A stretch of DNA of 64,000 bases from Hymenobacter terrenus (GCF_000972495.1 NZ_LATM01000003.1:62001-126000), one strand, 5' to 3'. Shown: positions 1 through 8,515, counted from the stretch's first letter. The notes: generated by a model from the letters alone, not told the origin. Numbers and translations: made by a program.

Positions 1-809
1 TTGAATACCACCTTTTTCGACACCCGGCTTTGGAGGTATTCGATGGCGTTGCGGGTGGTCTGGTACAGGTTTTCGTCTTTGAGCACCGGCACCGAGCCGA
101 TGTTGGAGAACCGCTCCGTGATGATTTCAAGCCGCCGAATGTCCTTGCCCAGCTCTTCCACGATGGGCTCATCCTTGAACCGGTCGGAGTCGCGCAGGTA
201 GTTTTGCCAGCCCACCAGGCTGCTAAGTGGCGTGCCCAGCTGGTGCGCGGTTTCCTTGGCCAGGCCCACCCACACGCGGTTTTGCTCGGCCCGGCGCGAC
301 GAGCTGAACGCGAAATAGGCAATAATGGCCAGGCAGCCAATCACCACTAGCTGCACCAGTGGGTAGGTGCGCAGCTGCCGCAGCAGCTGCGAGTCGCGGT
401 AGTAGATGTAGTTGTTCAGCCCCGCCCCCAGCTTCACCACAATGGGCGGGTGCTGTTGTTGCATCAGTGCTAGCTCGTGCTGGAGCGTGGCCAGCGAATC
501 GGCCTCCGATAAGTGCGCCGGAAGGTCGACGTTCTTGGCGCTGACGATGTTTTGGCCGTCGCTCAGAATAACCGGAATCGTGGCATTGGCATCAATAATC
601 TCGTTGAAAACGAACAGCGTATTCGATTCCATCTCAGAGTTGATGATGAACTCCTGCGCCTTAGCATACAGCTGAATCTGCTGTTGTTCCCGCTTCGATA
701 CGCGCTGCACCAGCAAGTTGGTGTAGATGACGGTGGCCGCGCCAACCAGCAGCGCCAGCACTGCAATCAGAATTTTGAGGCGGGATTTTTGGTCGTAAAT
801 CGGAATCAT
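1..809 (-). CDS. Sensor histidine kinase, C-terminal part outside the window
   Basis: Membrane-bound histidine kinase; about 269 residues are visible and the frame is still open at the window edge. An N-terminal transmembrane helix (about residues 12-34) and a second one (about 150-170) enclose a periplasmic-sized sensor region. The phosphoacceptor H-box follows directly (AKETAHQLGTPLSSLVGW, His near residue 187), without an obvious HAMP domain. The ATPase domain must lie beyond position 1. The ATG at 807-809 gives a protein beginning MIPIYDQKSRLK. The H-box form with HQLGTP rather than HEIRTP is typical of a kinase group common in Bacteroidota. The signal sensed and the partner regulator cannot be seen. 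Confidence 0.85.
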   Translation of the reverse strand, partial: MIPIYDQKSRLKILIAVLALLVGAATVIYTNLLVQRVSKREQQQIQLYAKAQEFIINSEMESNTLFVFNEIIDANATIPVILSDGQNIVSAKNVDLPAHLSEADSLATLQHELALMQQQHPPIVVKLGAGLNNYIYYRDSQLLRQLRTYPLVQLVVIGCLAIIAYFAFSSSRRAEQNRVWVGLAKETAHQLGTPLSSLVGWQNYLRDSDRFKDEPIVEELGKDIRRLEIITERFSNIGSVPVLKDENLYQTTRNAIEYLQSRVSKKVVF

Positions 810-933
810 GAATCAAGTAGGGCGCAGCTTTCGCTGCGCCTGGCGATAGGAGCATGCCACGCGGCGCCACGTCCGCTAACGACGGGCACAGCTATTTGAG
901 GCGGCGCGGGGGCGGCGCAGCGAAGGCTGCGCT

Positions 934-1923
934 TTACTGTAGCACGGCTTCGCTGTTGGCAATTTCCTGCAAAATCTCCAGTACCACGTCGGGGGTTTCG
1001 GCGTCTACCAGGCGGGTGCGCCAGGCTTTGGCACCTTCCAGGCCGCGGAAATAATGCGCGTAGTGGCGGCGCATTTCGAAGATGCCTACTTTCGGGCCCT
1101 TCCACTCAATACTTTTGTCGAAGTGCATCTGGCACATGGCCACCCGCTCTTCCAGCGTGGGCGGCGCCAGCAGCTCACCAGTGGCTATGTAGTGCTTGAT
1201 TTCGCGGAAAATCCAGGGGTAGCCGATGCTGGCGCGGCCTACCATCACGCCGTCGACGCCGTAGCGGTTCTGGTATTCCTTGGCTTTTTCGGGCGAGGTA
1301 ATGTCGCCGTTGCCGAAGATAGGAATGTGGATGCGCGGGTTGTCCTTGATTTTGGCGATGAGGCGCCAGTCGGCCTCGCCCTTGTAGAGCTGCACGCGGG
1401 TGCGGCCGTGTACGGTGAGGGCCGCAATGCCAATATCCTGGAGGCGTTCGGCCACTTCTTCCACGTTTTTAGTGCCCTCATCCCAGCCGAGGCGGGTTTT
1501 CACGGTCACGGGCAGGTGGGTGTTGCGGATGACGGCGGCCGTCATGGCTACCATTTTGGGGACGTCGCGCAGCAGCGCCGCGCCCGCGCCCCGGCAGGCC
1601 ACCTGTTTCACCGGGCAGCCGTAGTTGATGTCAATCAGGTCGGGCCCGGCCTCGGTGCTGATGGCCGCGCACTCGCCCATGGTTTCCACATCGGACCCGA
1701 AGAGCTGAATGCCGATGGGCCGCTCATAGTCGAACACGTCGAGCTTCTTGCGACTCTTGGCTGCGGCCCGAATCAGCCCTTCCGAGGAAATAAACTCGGT
1801 GTACATCAAATCGGCCCCGTTGGCCTTGCACACGGCGCGGAAGGGCGGGTCGCTCACGTCCTCCATAGGAGCGAGTAGGAGCGGAAAATTGGGGAGCTGA
1901 ATGTTGGGACCTATGTTGACCAC
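934..1923 (-). CDS. dusB: tRNA-dihydrouridine synthase, DusB type
   Basis: Flavoenzyme reducing uridine to dihydrouridine in tRNA D-loops. The FMN/substrate signature is near the N-terminus (PLLLAPMEDVSDPPFRA), followed by YTEFISSEGL and the active-site cysteine region DINYGCPVKQVACRGAGA. The phosphate-binding FGNGDI and VMVGRASIGYPW motifs come later, so the TIM barrel is complete. The open frame continues upstream to 2130, but those extra residues are a translation of an intergenic repeat. The likely start is the GTG at 1921-1923, giving 329 residues, the usual DusB length. This start lies inside the repeat at 1918-1968. The start is uncertain; the family assignment is secure. Confidence 0.9.
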   Translation of the reverse strand: MVNIGPNIQLPNFPLLLAPMEDVSDPPFRAVCKANGADLMYTEFISSEGLIRAAAKSRKKLDVFDYERPIGIQLFGSDVETMGECAAISTEAGPDLIDINYGCPVKQVACRGAGAALLRDVPKMVAMTAAVIRNTHLPVTVKTRLGWDEGTKNVEEVAERLQDIGIAALTVHGRTRVQLYKGEADWRLIAKIKDNPRIHIPIFGNGDITSPEKAKEYQNRYGVDGVMVGRASIGYPWIFREIKHYIATGELLAPPTLEERVAMCQMHFDKSIEWKGPKVGIFEMRRHYAHYFRGLEGAKAWRTRLVDAETPDVVLEILQEIANSEAVLQ

Positions 1924-2173
1924 AGATTGAACGGATTTTAACGGATGGAACGGATTTTTTGTGGTTCCGTCCAAGGTGGATTTTAACGGGCTGAACGGAT
2001 TTTTTGCGGTGCCACCCTGGCCTGCGGGCTTGGGTAATAACCGGGAGTAAACGCGGATTCTTATAGATTTAACGTCATTTGTAGAACAGAAACAGAAGAG
2101 CGGGCACAAGCAAAGAAGGAGTGGAACCACAAAAAATCCGTTCCATCCGTTAAAATCCGTTCAATCTGTGGTC
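1918..2173. repeat. Inverted pair of 51-bp ACGGATT repeats around the dusB / CPBP divergent region
   Basis: The 51 bp at 1918-1968 are repeated exactly in inverted orientation at 2123-2173, flanking 154 bp. Each arm begins GACCACAGATTGAACGG and ends TTTGTGGTTCC, so its ends (ACCACA/TGTGGT) can also pair. A degenerate third copy lies at about 1976-2014. The same family recurs at 6036-6279 and 6941-7159. The left copy overlaps the proposed dusB start codon. Confidence 0.9.
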
Positions 2174-2205
2174 AAATTTACGCCCTTCCCAACTAGCCAT
2201 CGTCA

Positions 2206-3177
2206 ATGAAAGGTTTCCTACCCCGCGCGCTGCACCCCGGCCTACAAATTCTGATGTTGCTGGTGCTGATGGTAGCGGGGGCCTGCGTCGGCTACGCGGT
2301 GGCGTTTGGTTGGGCGCAGGCGGGCTTCGGAATATCGGTGCTGGAGATGCAGAAAGTTCTGCAATACCCCAGCACCTACCCGCAAGGCTGGGCCGTGATG
2401 ATGATGATGCAAGGCGTACTCCTGTTTTGCGCCTGCACGGGCGGGGCCCTGGCGCTGGCTTCGGCGCTAGGCGTTGGTTGGGCGGCGTATTTCAGCCCCC
2501 GGCGGCTGGGGGCGGGCTGGTGGCTGCTGGCTGCGGCGGCGCTCATTGTCATCATCCTGCCCGTTATGTCCGGTCTCATTGCCTGGAATGCCGGGGCGCA
2601 TTTCCCCAGCTTCCTGCACGATTTTGAGGTGTGGGCGCGGGCCAGCGAAGACCGGGCTCAGGGCCTCACCAAGTTTCTCACGCAGTTCAACTCAGCCGGC
2701 CGGTTTTGGGCGGGCATCCTGGTTATTGCCGTGGTGCCGGCCGTGAGCGAGGAACTGGTGTTTCGGGGCGTGATTCAGCAAAACCTGGTGCGCTGGTTTT
2801 CGCCGCACGTAGGTGTGTGGCTGGGGGCCGCCATTTTCAGCGCCATTCACTTCCAGTTCTTCGGCTTTGTGCCGCGGTTTGTGCTGGGCCTGGTGCTGGG
2901 GTATTTGTACCTCTGGAGCGGCAACATCCTGGTTTCGATGGCCGCGCATTTCACCCAAAATGCCTTTCAGCTGCTGATTCTCTACCTCACCCAGCGCGGC
3001 CAGTTCGGCTGGGGCTTCGACCCCGATTCTACCAAGGCGCTGCCCTGGTGGCTGGTGCTGCCGTCGGCGGTGCTCACGGCGGGGCTGCTCTATTTCCTGC
3101 ATCAGCGCATGACAGCCCCGCCGGCCCCTACCACCATGCTCACCTTCAGCAGCGACGGCGTAAAGCGAACTATGTAG
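2206..3177 (+). CDS. CPBP family intramembrane glutamic endopeptidase
   Basis: Predicted polytopic membrane protease of 323 residues with about eight hydrophobic segments. The family motif EELVFRG is present (Glu182, Glu183, Arg187), followed by the second motif with an essential His (FSAIHF, about residue 211) and a third His-containing helix (AAHFTQNAF, about 247). These are the catalytic signatures of the CPBP (CaaX protease/bacteriocin-processing, formerly 'abortive infection') family. Substrate is unknown; some members process peptides or confer bacteriocin self-immunity. The stop codon TAG is shared with the start of a GTAGAGACGC repeat. It lies upstream of cdsA on the same strand, but the inserted repeat makes co-transcription uncertain. 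Confidence 0.88.
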   Translation: MKGFLPRALHPGLQILMLLVLMVAGACVGYAVAFGWAQAGFGISVLEMQKVLQYPSTYPQGWAVMMMMQGVLLFCACTGGALALASALGVGWAAYFSPRRLGAGWWLLAAAALIVIILPVMSGLIAWNAGAHFPSFLHDFEVWARASEDRAQGLTKFLTQFNSAGRFWAGILVIAVVPAVSEELVFRGVIQQNLVRWFSPHVGVWLGAAIFSAIHFQFFGFVPRFVLGLVLGYLYLWSGNILVSMAAHFTQNAFQLLILYLTQRGQFGWGFDPDSTKALPWWLVLPSAVLTAGLLYFLHQRMTAPPAPTTMLTFSSDGVKRTM

Positions 3178-3272
3178 AGACGCGATACTTCGCGTCTCAG
3201 CGTTGAACGACTCCGTACAGCACCAATCTAAACAACATCCGCAACGACGAGACGCGAAGGGTCGCGTCTCAA
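3174..3272. repeat. Inverted pair of GAGACGC palindromic repeats between CPBP and cdsA
   Basis: The left copy contains the 9-bp stem GAGACGCGA/TCGCGTCTC at 3177-3185/3190-3198, and the right copy the same stem at 3249-3257/3262-3270. The flanks GTTGAACGAC and CAACGACGA show that the two copies face each other. The left copy starts on the CPBP stop codon. The same core occurs at 11359-11466. Confidence 0.85.
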
Positions 3273-3286
3273 CATCCTTATCCGCA

Positions 3287-4288
3287 TTGTCCGATTCTAC
3301 GCTCCCGAATCCTCCCACGTCTTCCGAACCCCCCATCGCGAAGCCCGGCCCCAGCAACCTGCGCCTGCGCGTTATCTGGGGCGTCATCGGGGCCGTCGCG
3401 CTGCTCGGCAGCGTCTGGTTCAGCCCCTGGACGTTCGGGGTCTTCTTCGCCTTTGTACAGGCCGTGATGCTGTGGGAGTTTTATCGGATGATGCGGGCAG
3501 GCGGGTATGCGCCGGCTACGTGGATTGGGGTTGGAATAAGCTTTTTGACTTTCTGCATAATTCATGTGTTCATTGTCGGGTACTCTTACTATGCTGAGGT
3601 ATTTGGTTGGCCGCTTGGTTGGACTGTTTATCCTCCAATAAGTGCTTTTCCGGAAGCCGTACCAAGGGATTTACGTATTGGCGTGGAACTGCTGACTGCG
3701 GCGATAAATGTCTTTTACTGGTTAGTAGGTACGGGAGTGCTCTTTGTTATTCTGATTCTCCGTGAAATTATCTTGTGGCCAAAGCAAGGGCAGCCTTTTG
3801 CTAACGTGAGCGCAACCATCACCGGCTTGGTGTACGTGAGCCTACCGATGGCGTTTTTAAGTAGCGTCGCCTTTGGTAAAGATGGCTATGATTATCGCCG
3901 CGTCTTCGCCCTCCTCTTCCTCATCTGGGCATCCGACATCGGCGCCTACGCCGCCGGCAAAAACTTCGGCAAGCACAAAATGGCCCCCAGCATCTCGCCC
4001 GGCAAAACCTGGGAAGGCTGGGCCGGGGGCTTCCTTCTGACGCTGACCGTGGGCTGGGCGCTGAAATTTATGCTGCCCGATGTGCCGCTGGCGCACCGCC
4101 TCGTGGCGGCCAGCGTGGTAGCCGTATTCGCACCCCTCGGCGACCTGGCCGAGTCCATGCTCAAGCGCAGCGTGGGCGTGAAGGACTCCGGCAGCATCAT
4201 GCCGGGCCACGGCGGGCTGCTCGACCGGTTCGATGCGTTCCTGCTGGTGCTGCCGGTGCTGGCGCTGCTCCAGCTGCTGGCGGGCTAA
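3287..4288 (+). CDS. cdsA: Phosphatidate cytidylyltransferase
   Basis: Makes CDP-diacylglycerol from phosphatidic acid and CTP, the branch point of phospholipid synthesis, at the inner membrane. The CDS signature is clear in the C-terminal third: SPGKTWEGWAGG, then GDLAESMLKRSVGVKDSGS and MPGHGGLLDRFDA with the metal-binding acids. About seven to eight membrane helices precede and surround it. The frame is open from a TTG at 3203, but that stretch encodes the GAGACGC repeat. A TTG at 3287 (LSDSTLPNPP) is the first start after it and is preferred, giving 333 residues; neither start has a clear ribosome-binding site. Its product feeds the phosphatidylserine decarboxylase pathway encoded 2 kb downstream. 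Confidence 0.88.
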   Translation: MSDSTLPNPPTSSEPPIAKPGPSNLRLRVIWGVIGAVALLGSVWFSPWTFGVFFAFVQAVMLWEFYRMMRAGGYAPATWIGVGISFLTFCIIHVFIVGYSYYAEVFGWPLGWTVYPPISAFPEAVPRDLRIGVELLTAAINVFYWLVGTGVLFVILILREIILWPKQGQPFANVSATITGLVYVSLPMAFLSSVAFGKDGYDYRRVFALLFLIWASDIGAYAAGKNFGKHKMAPSISPGKTWEGWAGGFLLTLTVGWALKFMLPDVPLAHRLVAASVVAVFAPLGDLAESMLKRSVGVKDSGSIMPGHGGLLDRFDAFLLVLPVLALLQLLAG

Positions 4289-4373
4289 ACGCTGCGCCGG
4301 GCCGCCCACCGCGCATAGCTGCCACCAAGAACAAGCTGATACCGGGCCGCCCCAAACATCTTACGTGCTCCGC

Positions 4374-4562
4374 GGAAAATACAGAGCCCCGAAGCGCTGG
4401 CCTTCGGTGCTCTGTATTTTATTCAGAAGGCAGCAGGCCAGCGCTTCGGGGCTCTGTATTTTCCTCAGAGGGCCGCAGGCCAGCGCTTCAATGCTCTGTA
4501 TTTCATTCGGAGGGCCGAAGGCCAGCGCTTCGGTGCGCTGTATTTTCCATCGGAACGGCTAC
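4374..4562. repeat. 42-bp tandem repeats with an inverted leading copy
   Basis: Units starting GGCCAGCGCTTC lie at 4436, 4478 and 4520, exactly 42 bp apart, each containing GCTCTGTATTT. A partial unit upstream is rearranged so that 4374-4402 is a perfect 29-bp reverse complement of 4436-4464, forming a large hairpin. The array fills most of the 460-bp gap between cdsA and the dehydrogenase. The period is a multiple of three, so a short open frame runs through it, but no real gene is supported. Confidence 0.85.
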
Positions 4563-4683
4563 GTTTGAGCGGCAGATGGGCTGAATTGGTCCGTTCACGC
4601 CGCTTATCGGCCGGCAGATGCGCGTTGTGCGCTACCTGGCGGCCTGGGGTTGATAAATCGGCTCGTCGTCTTGGCAAAAACAA

Positions 4684-4691
4684 TACCTTTG
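4684..4691 (+). promoter_or_regulatory. Bacteroidetes-type -7 box (TACCTTTG) upstream of glutamate dehydrogenase
   Basis: TACCTTTG fits the known TAnnTTTG -7 consensus of the Bacteroidetes housekeeping sigma factor and lies 57 bp before the ATG. I could not place a confident TTG -33 element at the usual spacing. Confidence 0.55.
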
Positions 4692-4748
4692 CGACCCTAA
4701 ACCGTCAACACTCCCGCCCAACACTTCTTTAACTAAATCTTATTCCGA

Positions 4749-6035
4749 ATGGCAGCCCATACCGTGTATAAAGAGCCAGCTCCGCTACTGGACCGCGAAA
4801 ATCCGCTCGAATCCATGATGTCGCGTTTCAACATCGCGGCCGAAATCCTTGGCCTCGACGACGAAACCTATAACGTCCTCAAGGCGCCCGATAAGCAGGT
4901 CATCGTGAACCTGCCCGTGACCATGGACGATGGCAAGCTCCGCGTATTCGAAGGCTACCGCGTCATTCACAACACCATCCTGGGTCCCTCGAAGGGCGGC
5001 ATTCGCTACGACAAGCATGTGCACCTCGACGAGGTGAAGGCCCTCGCGGCCTGGATGACCTGGAAGTGCGCCGTGGTCGATATTCCCTACGGCGGCGCCA
5101 AAGGCGGCATCATCTGCGACCCCACCACCATGAGCGCCGGCGAGCTGGAGCGCCTCACCCGCGCCTACACGCTGGCTCTGAAGGACGTATTTGGCCCCGA
5201 CCGTGACATCCCGGCCCCCGACATGGGCACTGGCCCGCGCGAAATGGCCTGGCTGATGGACGAATTCTCGAAGACCTCGGGTGCCACTTCCCCGGCCGTG
5301 GTGACGGGCAAGCCGCTGGTAATGGGCGGCTCACTGGGCCGTACCGAGGCCACTGGCCGTGGCGTGATGGTGTCGACGCTGGCCGCCCTGGCCAAGCTGG
5401 GCCTGAACCCCACGGAGGTGTCGGCCGCCGTGCAGGGCTTTGGCAACGTCGGCTCCTGGGCAGCGAAACTGCTGTTCGACAAAGGCTTGAAAATTAAAGC
5501 CGTGAGCGATATTTCGGGCGCCTACTGGAACGACAACGGCATCAACATCGACGAAGCCATTGCCTACAAAAACGCCCACAACGGTCGCCTCGAAGGCTTC
5601 GGCGGTGCTGAGCCCCTGAACGCCGACGACCTGCTGACCTCGAATGTGGATGTGCTGGTGCCCGCCGCCGTGGAGGACGTCATCACCGAGCACAACGCCG
5701 GCGACATCAAAGCCAAGCTGATTGTGGAGGGCGCCAACGGCCCAACGTCCGCTTCGGCCGACCCTATTATTAACGAGAAGGGCATTCTGGTGGTGCCGGA
5801 CATCCTGGCTAACTCGGGTGGCGTCACGGTTTCGTACTTTGAGTGGGTGCAAAACCGCCAAGGCTTTAAATGGACCGAGGAAATGGTGACCGAGCGCGCC
5901 GACCGCATCATGTCCGATGCTTTCGAGAAAGTGTACAAGACGAGCCAGAAATATAAAATCCCGATGCGCATTGCGGCCTACGTCGTATCCATCGATAAAG
6001 TGGCTCAGACCTACAAGTTCCGCGGCGGTTTCTAG
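4749..6035 (+). CDS. gdhA: Glu/Leu/Phe/Val family dehydrogenase (glutamate dehydrogenase)
   Basis: Oxidative deamination of glutamate to 2-oxoglutarate or the reverse, linking carbon and nitrogen metabolism. At 428 residues it has the usual length of the hexameric small family. The glutamate-binding stretch GPSKGGIRYDKHV and the catalytic-lysine motif PYGGAKGGI lie in the N-terminal half, then PDMGTG. The Rossmann motif GFGNVGSWAAKLL (about residue 225) starts the nucleotide domain. Coenzyme preference (NAD or NADP) cannot be settled by eye. The gene is monocistronic: its own -7 box precedes it, a terminator (6146-6177) follows, and a 50-bp repeat begins on the base after its stop codon. Confidence 0.93.
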   Translation: MAAHTVYKEPAPLLDRENPLESMMSRFNIAAEILGLDDETYNVLKAPDKQVIVNLPVTMDDGKLRVFEGYRVIHNTILGPSKGGIRYDKHVHLDEVKALAAWMTWKCAVVDIPYGGAKGGIICDPTTMSAGELERLTRAYTLALKDVFGPDRDIPAPDMGTGPREMAWLMDEFSKTSGATSPAVVTGKPLVMGGSLGRTEATGRGVMVSTLAALAKLGLNPTEVSAAVQGFGNVGSWAAKLLFDKGLKIKAVSDISGAYWNDNGINIDEAIAYKNAHNGRLEGFGGAEPLNADDLLTSNVDVLVPAAVEDVITEHNAGDIKAKLIVEGANGPTSASADPIINEKGILVVPDILANSGGVTVSYFEWVQNRQGFKWTEEMVTERADRIMSDAFEKVYKTSQKYKIPMRIAAYVVSIDKVAQTYKFRGGF

Positions 6036-6279
6036 GACCGCAGATTAAACGGATTTTAATGGATGAAACGGATTTCTTGTGGTTTAGCTTTTTGCAAAGA
6101 GCCCAAGTAGTGCCCGTTTTTGAAATCCTGCCGTAATTGCTTGCGAAAAGGCACGGGCCGTGGGGTTCGTGCCTTTTTATTTTTCCTGCCGACCTTTGTT
6201 TGTGGGTACTACCATCCTGCGGCCACACGGAACCACAAAAATCCGTTTACCCGTTAAAAATCCGTTCAATCTGCGGTTC
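6036..6279. repeat. Inverted pair of ACGGATT repeats filling both edges of the gdhA-psd gap
   Basis: The left copy at 6036-6085 begins on the base after the gdhA stop. The right, inverted copy at 6229-6279 ends on the base before the psd ATG. The 143-bp spacer keeps the gdhA terminator and a GACCTTTG box at 6191-6198 that could serve psd. The repeats therefore bracket, rather than interrupt, the native intergenic signals. Confidence 0.9.
6146..6177 (+). terminator. Rho-independent terminator after gdhA
   Basis: Stem AAAAGGCACG / CGTGCCTTTT with a 12-nt loop, followed by TATTTTT. Confidence 0.75.
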
Positions 6280-6942
6280 ATGAAGATTCATAAAGAAGGA
6301 AGACGCATTCTGTTCGTTACGCTGCTGGTTCTGCTGGCGCTCAACTTACTGGTATTTCAATTCAACAAGGGCGCTGACCTGGTCAACCGGCTATTTGCGG
6401 GGGCTACGGTCATCATCTTTCTGTTAATTCTACAGTTCTTCCGCAGCCCGTTTCGCCACCTCTTTACCCACGAAGACTTGCTGCTGGCTCCGGCCGATGG
6501 CAAAGTGGTGGTAATCGAAAATGTGTTCGAGCCCGAATACTTTGAGGATGAGCGCAAGCAAATCAGCATCTTCATGTCGCCCATCAATGTGCACGTCACG
6601 CGCAACCCGATTTCGGGCCTGGTGAAATACTTCAAGTACCACCCCGGCAACTACTTAGTGGCCTGGCACCCCAAAAGCAGCACCCAAAACGAGCGCACCA
6701 CCGTGGTGGTCGAAAGCGACGCCGGCCCGTTGGTGCTCTTCCGGCAGATTGCCGGTGCCATGGCGCGTCGCATTGTGTGGTACGTGAACGAAGGCGACGA
6801 AGTGAGCCAGGGCGAGGAATTCGGCTTCATCAAGTTCGGCTCACGGGTTGACGTTTTCGTACCCCTCGACACCGAAGTAAAAGTGGAGTTAGGCCAAAAA
6901 GTAAAAGGCGGCGAAACCGTCATCTGTCAGCTGAAAGTCTGA
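6280..6942 (+). CDS. psd: Phosphatidylserine decarboxylase (pyruvoyl-dependent, short form)
   Basis: Converts phosphatidylserine to phosphatidylethanolamine. The 220-residue protein has two N-terminal membrane helices (about residues 9-27 and 37-52) and the family core LLLAPADGKVV, SIFMSPINVHVTRNP and FRQIAGAMARRIV. The self-cleavage motif appears as KFGSRVDVF, where Ser188 would become the pyruvoyl group. This is the short PSD-like form related to archaetidylserine decarboxylases rather than the E. coli-length enzyme. The ATG at 6280 directly abuts a repeat copy, leaving almost no conventional leader, so translation signals lie within the repeat. Its stop codon overlaps the next repeat. Confidence 0.92.
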   Translation: MKIHKEGRRILFVTLLVLLALNLLVFQFNKGADLVNRLFAGATVIIFLLILQFFRSPFRHLFTHEDLLLAPADGKVVVIENVFEPEYFEDERKQISIFMSPINVHVTRNPISGLVKYFKYHPGNYLVAWHPKSSTQNERTTVVVESDAGPLVLFRQIAGAMARRIVWYVNEGDEVSQGEEFGFIKFGSRVDVFVPLDTEVKVELGQKVKGGETVICQLKV

Positions 6943-7159
6943 CCGCAGATTGAACGGATTTTAACGGATGGAACGGATTTTTTGTGGTTCCATTAGGTAA
7001 TTTAATTCGGGCCGTGGCCGTGCGCTACAACGAACAAGAGGCCGCTCATCTGAGCGGCCTCTTGTTCGTTGTAGCGCACGGCCATGTTCTTCTTTTCTAT
7101 TTCTACTCTCTCGATGCGCAACCACAAAAAATCCGTTCCATCCGTTCAATCTGTGGTCA
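6941..7159. repeat. Inverted pair of ACGGATT repeats between convergent psd and GspS-like genes
   Basis: The 51-bp copy at 6941-6991 overlaps the psd stop codon. A 40-bp inverted copy at 7120-7159, lacking one ACGGATTTTA unit, supplies the last codons and the TGA stop of the convergent gene. The spacer holds a perfect 34-bp hairpin. Confidence 0.9.
7015..7084. terminator. Perfect 34-bp palindrome with 2-nt loop, bidirectional terminator candidate
   Basis: 7015-7048 and 7051-7084 are exact reverse complements (starting TGGCCGTGCGCTAC), followed on the plus strand by a T-rich run (TTCTTCTTTTC). It sits between two convergent genes, as expected of a shared terminator, although it is far longer than needed. 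Confidence 0.75.
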
Positions 7160-8330
7160 GGGTATGCGGTACGAACTCTGATAAGTTGGTAATCAAGCCG
7201 GCCTCGCGTCGAAAGCCGATGGCGCAGGCTTCGCCAGCCCAGAAAACGCCGGCCTGGTAGCGGCGGCCTTGCGCATCGGTGGGCAGCTCGGCCCAGCGCT
7301 GGTATAGCTGGGGTTGGTGGCCGAAGTCGCCGGGAATCTCGGTGCTGGCGTGGCCGTCAGGCTGAATTTCGGCTACGTTCTGGCCCTCCCGGCCAAAGAG
7401 CGGCTTGCGGACGTGGTGGCCAGGCAGGTTTTGCAGATTGGCTTCGAGCAACAGCGGATGATGCGGAAATACCTGCCACAGGTGTGCCAGCAAGGCTTTG
7501 CTTTGAAATAGCAGGCTGTAAGCGGGATTGGCAATAACCACGTCGCGGGTCAGGAGCAGCTGCGCCAGGTCGGCGGTAAGCTCGGGCTCCTCCTCGGCCA
7601 GAATTTCCCAGGGCACAAGCTTAAACAGGAAGTCGAACTTCTGCCACTGTCCGGGAACAGTTTCGGCCCAGATGCCGCGGTCCTCACCGTCCACCGATAC
7701 TTTCATATCGTCCACGGAGCAGGTGTAGGTATCGGCAAATCCTGCTACGCGGGCCGCTTCGGCCAGCATGGTGCAGTTGGCCTCGTCTTCGGCGCTATCG
7801 GGCAAGTGCACGAGCAGGAGCGTGGCCTGCCGGTCGTTGTTGAGGGCGCGCCAGTGCCGAAACTGGTCTTCGAGGCATTCGAAAAGGCCATTGGCCTGGC
7901 GGCCTTCTTCCGACTGCCCGGCGGCTACCAGACTAGCCCACTGCACCACGGCGGTTTCGGGCAGGCCAGTGGCAGTATCGGCGTTGAACTCCAAAAGCTT
8001 GGGCCCGTCGGGTGTCAGGGCCAGGTCGAAGCGGCCGTAGAGGTGCCAGTGGCGCTCGTCGTTCCAAGAGTGGCGCACGGCTTCCCACAAGTTGGGCGGG
8101 ATGGCCAATTGTCGTAGGAAGTCGTCGGGGATGGGGTCGGGAATGGCCTCCACCAGCATATCGTAGAGCGTATCGGCAGCCTGCAATAGCGTTTCGGCCT
8201 CGCTCTCGGTAAGCTGCACGGCTTCGCGGGCCACGTAGTTCTGGCAGGCATCTTCAATGGCCCATCCCCAGCCCAGAGCCTGCACAGCGGGCGAAACATC
8301 GCCGGTAAGAGGAAGCAAGTGGATTTTCAT
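7146..8330 (-). CDS. Glutathionylspermidine synthase-like ATP-grasp enzyme (YgiC type)
   Basis: ATP-grasp ligase of the GspS C-terminal-domain family, 394 residues. Characteristic stretches are RFDLALTPDGPKLLEFNADTATG-type substrate/ATP segments, FDFLFKLVPWE, an Asn-rich end IANPAYSLLFQSKALLAHLW and VRKPLFGREGQNV. In E. coli the paralogues YgiC and YjfC are paired with small lipoprotein-like proteins; here a lipoprotein gene lies immediately upstream on the same strand. The true substrate of YgiC-type enzymes is not established, so a peptide-spermidine ligase role is only a family inference. The last codons (Thr-Thr-Asp-stop) are encoded by an intergenic repeat, suggesting the native C-terminus was replaced or trimmed. 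Confidence 0.88.
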   Translation of the reverse strand: MKIHLLPLTGDVSPAVQALGWGWAIEDACQNYVAREAVQLTESEAETLLQAADTLYDMLVEAIPDPIPDDFLRQLAIPPNLWEAVRHSWNDERHWHLYGRFDLALTPDGPKLLEFNADTATGLPETAVVQWASLVAAGQSEEGRQANGLFECLEDQFRHWRALNNDRQATLLLVHLPDSAEDEANCTMLAEAARVAGFADTYTCSVDDMKVSVDGEDRGIWAETVPGQWQKFDFLFKLVPWEILAEEEPELTADLAQLLLTRDVVIANPAYSLLFQSKALLAHLWQVFPHHPLLLEANLQNLPGHHVRKPLFGREGQNVAEIQPDGHASTEIPGDFGHQPQLYQRWAELPTDAQGRRYQAGVFWAGEACAIGFRREAGLITNLSEFVPHTLTTD

Positions 8331-8515
8331 TTAACAGTTATCATTTAACATGTATGAGTCGTTCGAATTGCGCGCCATGCGCCAGGGGTACCTTATTGAC
8401 ATAGAGTCTGGTGAGGAAGCGGCCCGAACCGCATAAGGCTGTCCTGCCTAGGCATCTGGCTCGCGTCGTTGAACCGCCGGTCAACGGAGCTAATAATTGA
8501 GTTACTGCTGCACGC

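Noticed and set aside
1924..2130. N-terminal extension of DusB
   Set aside because: These residues are translated from ACGGATT repeats (NPFSPLKS, NPFHPLKS), and the family starts near the GTG at 1923.
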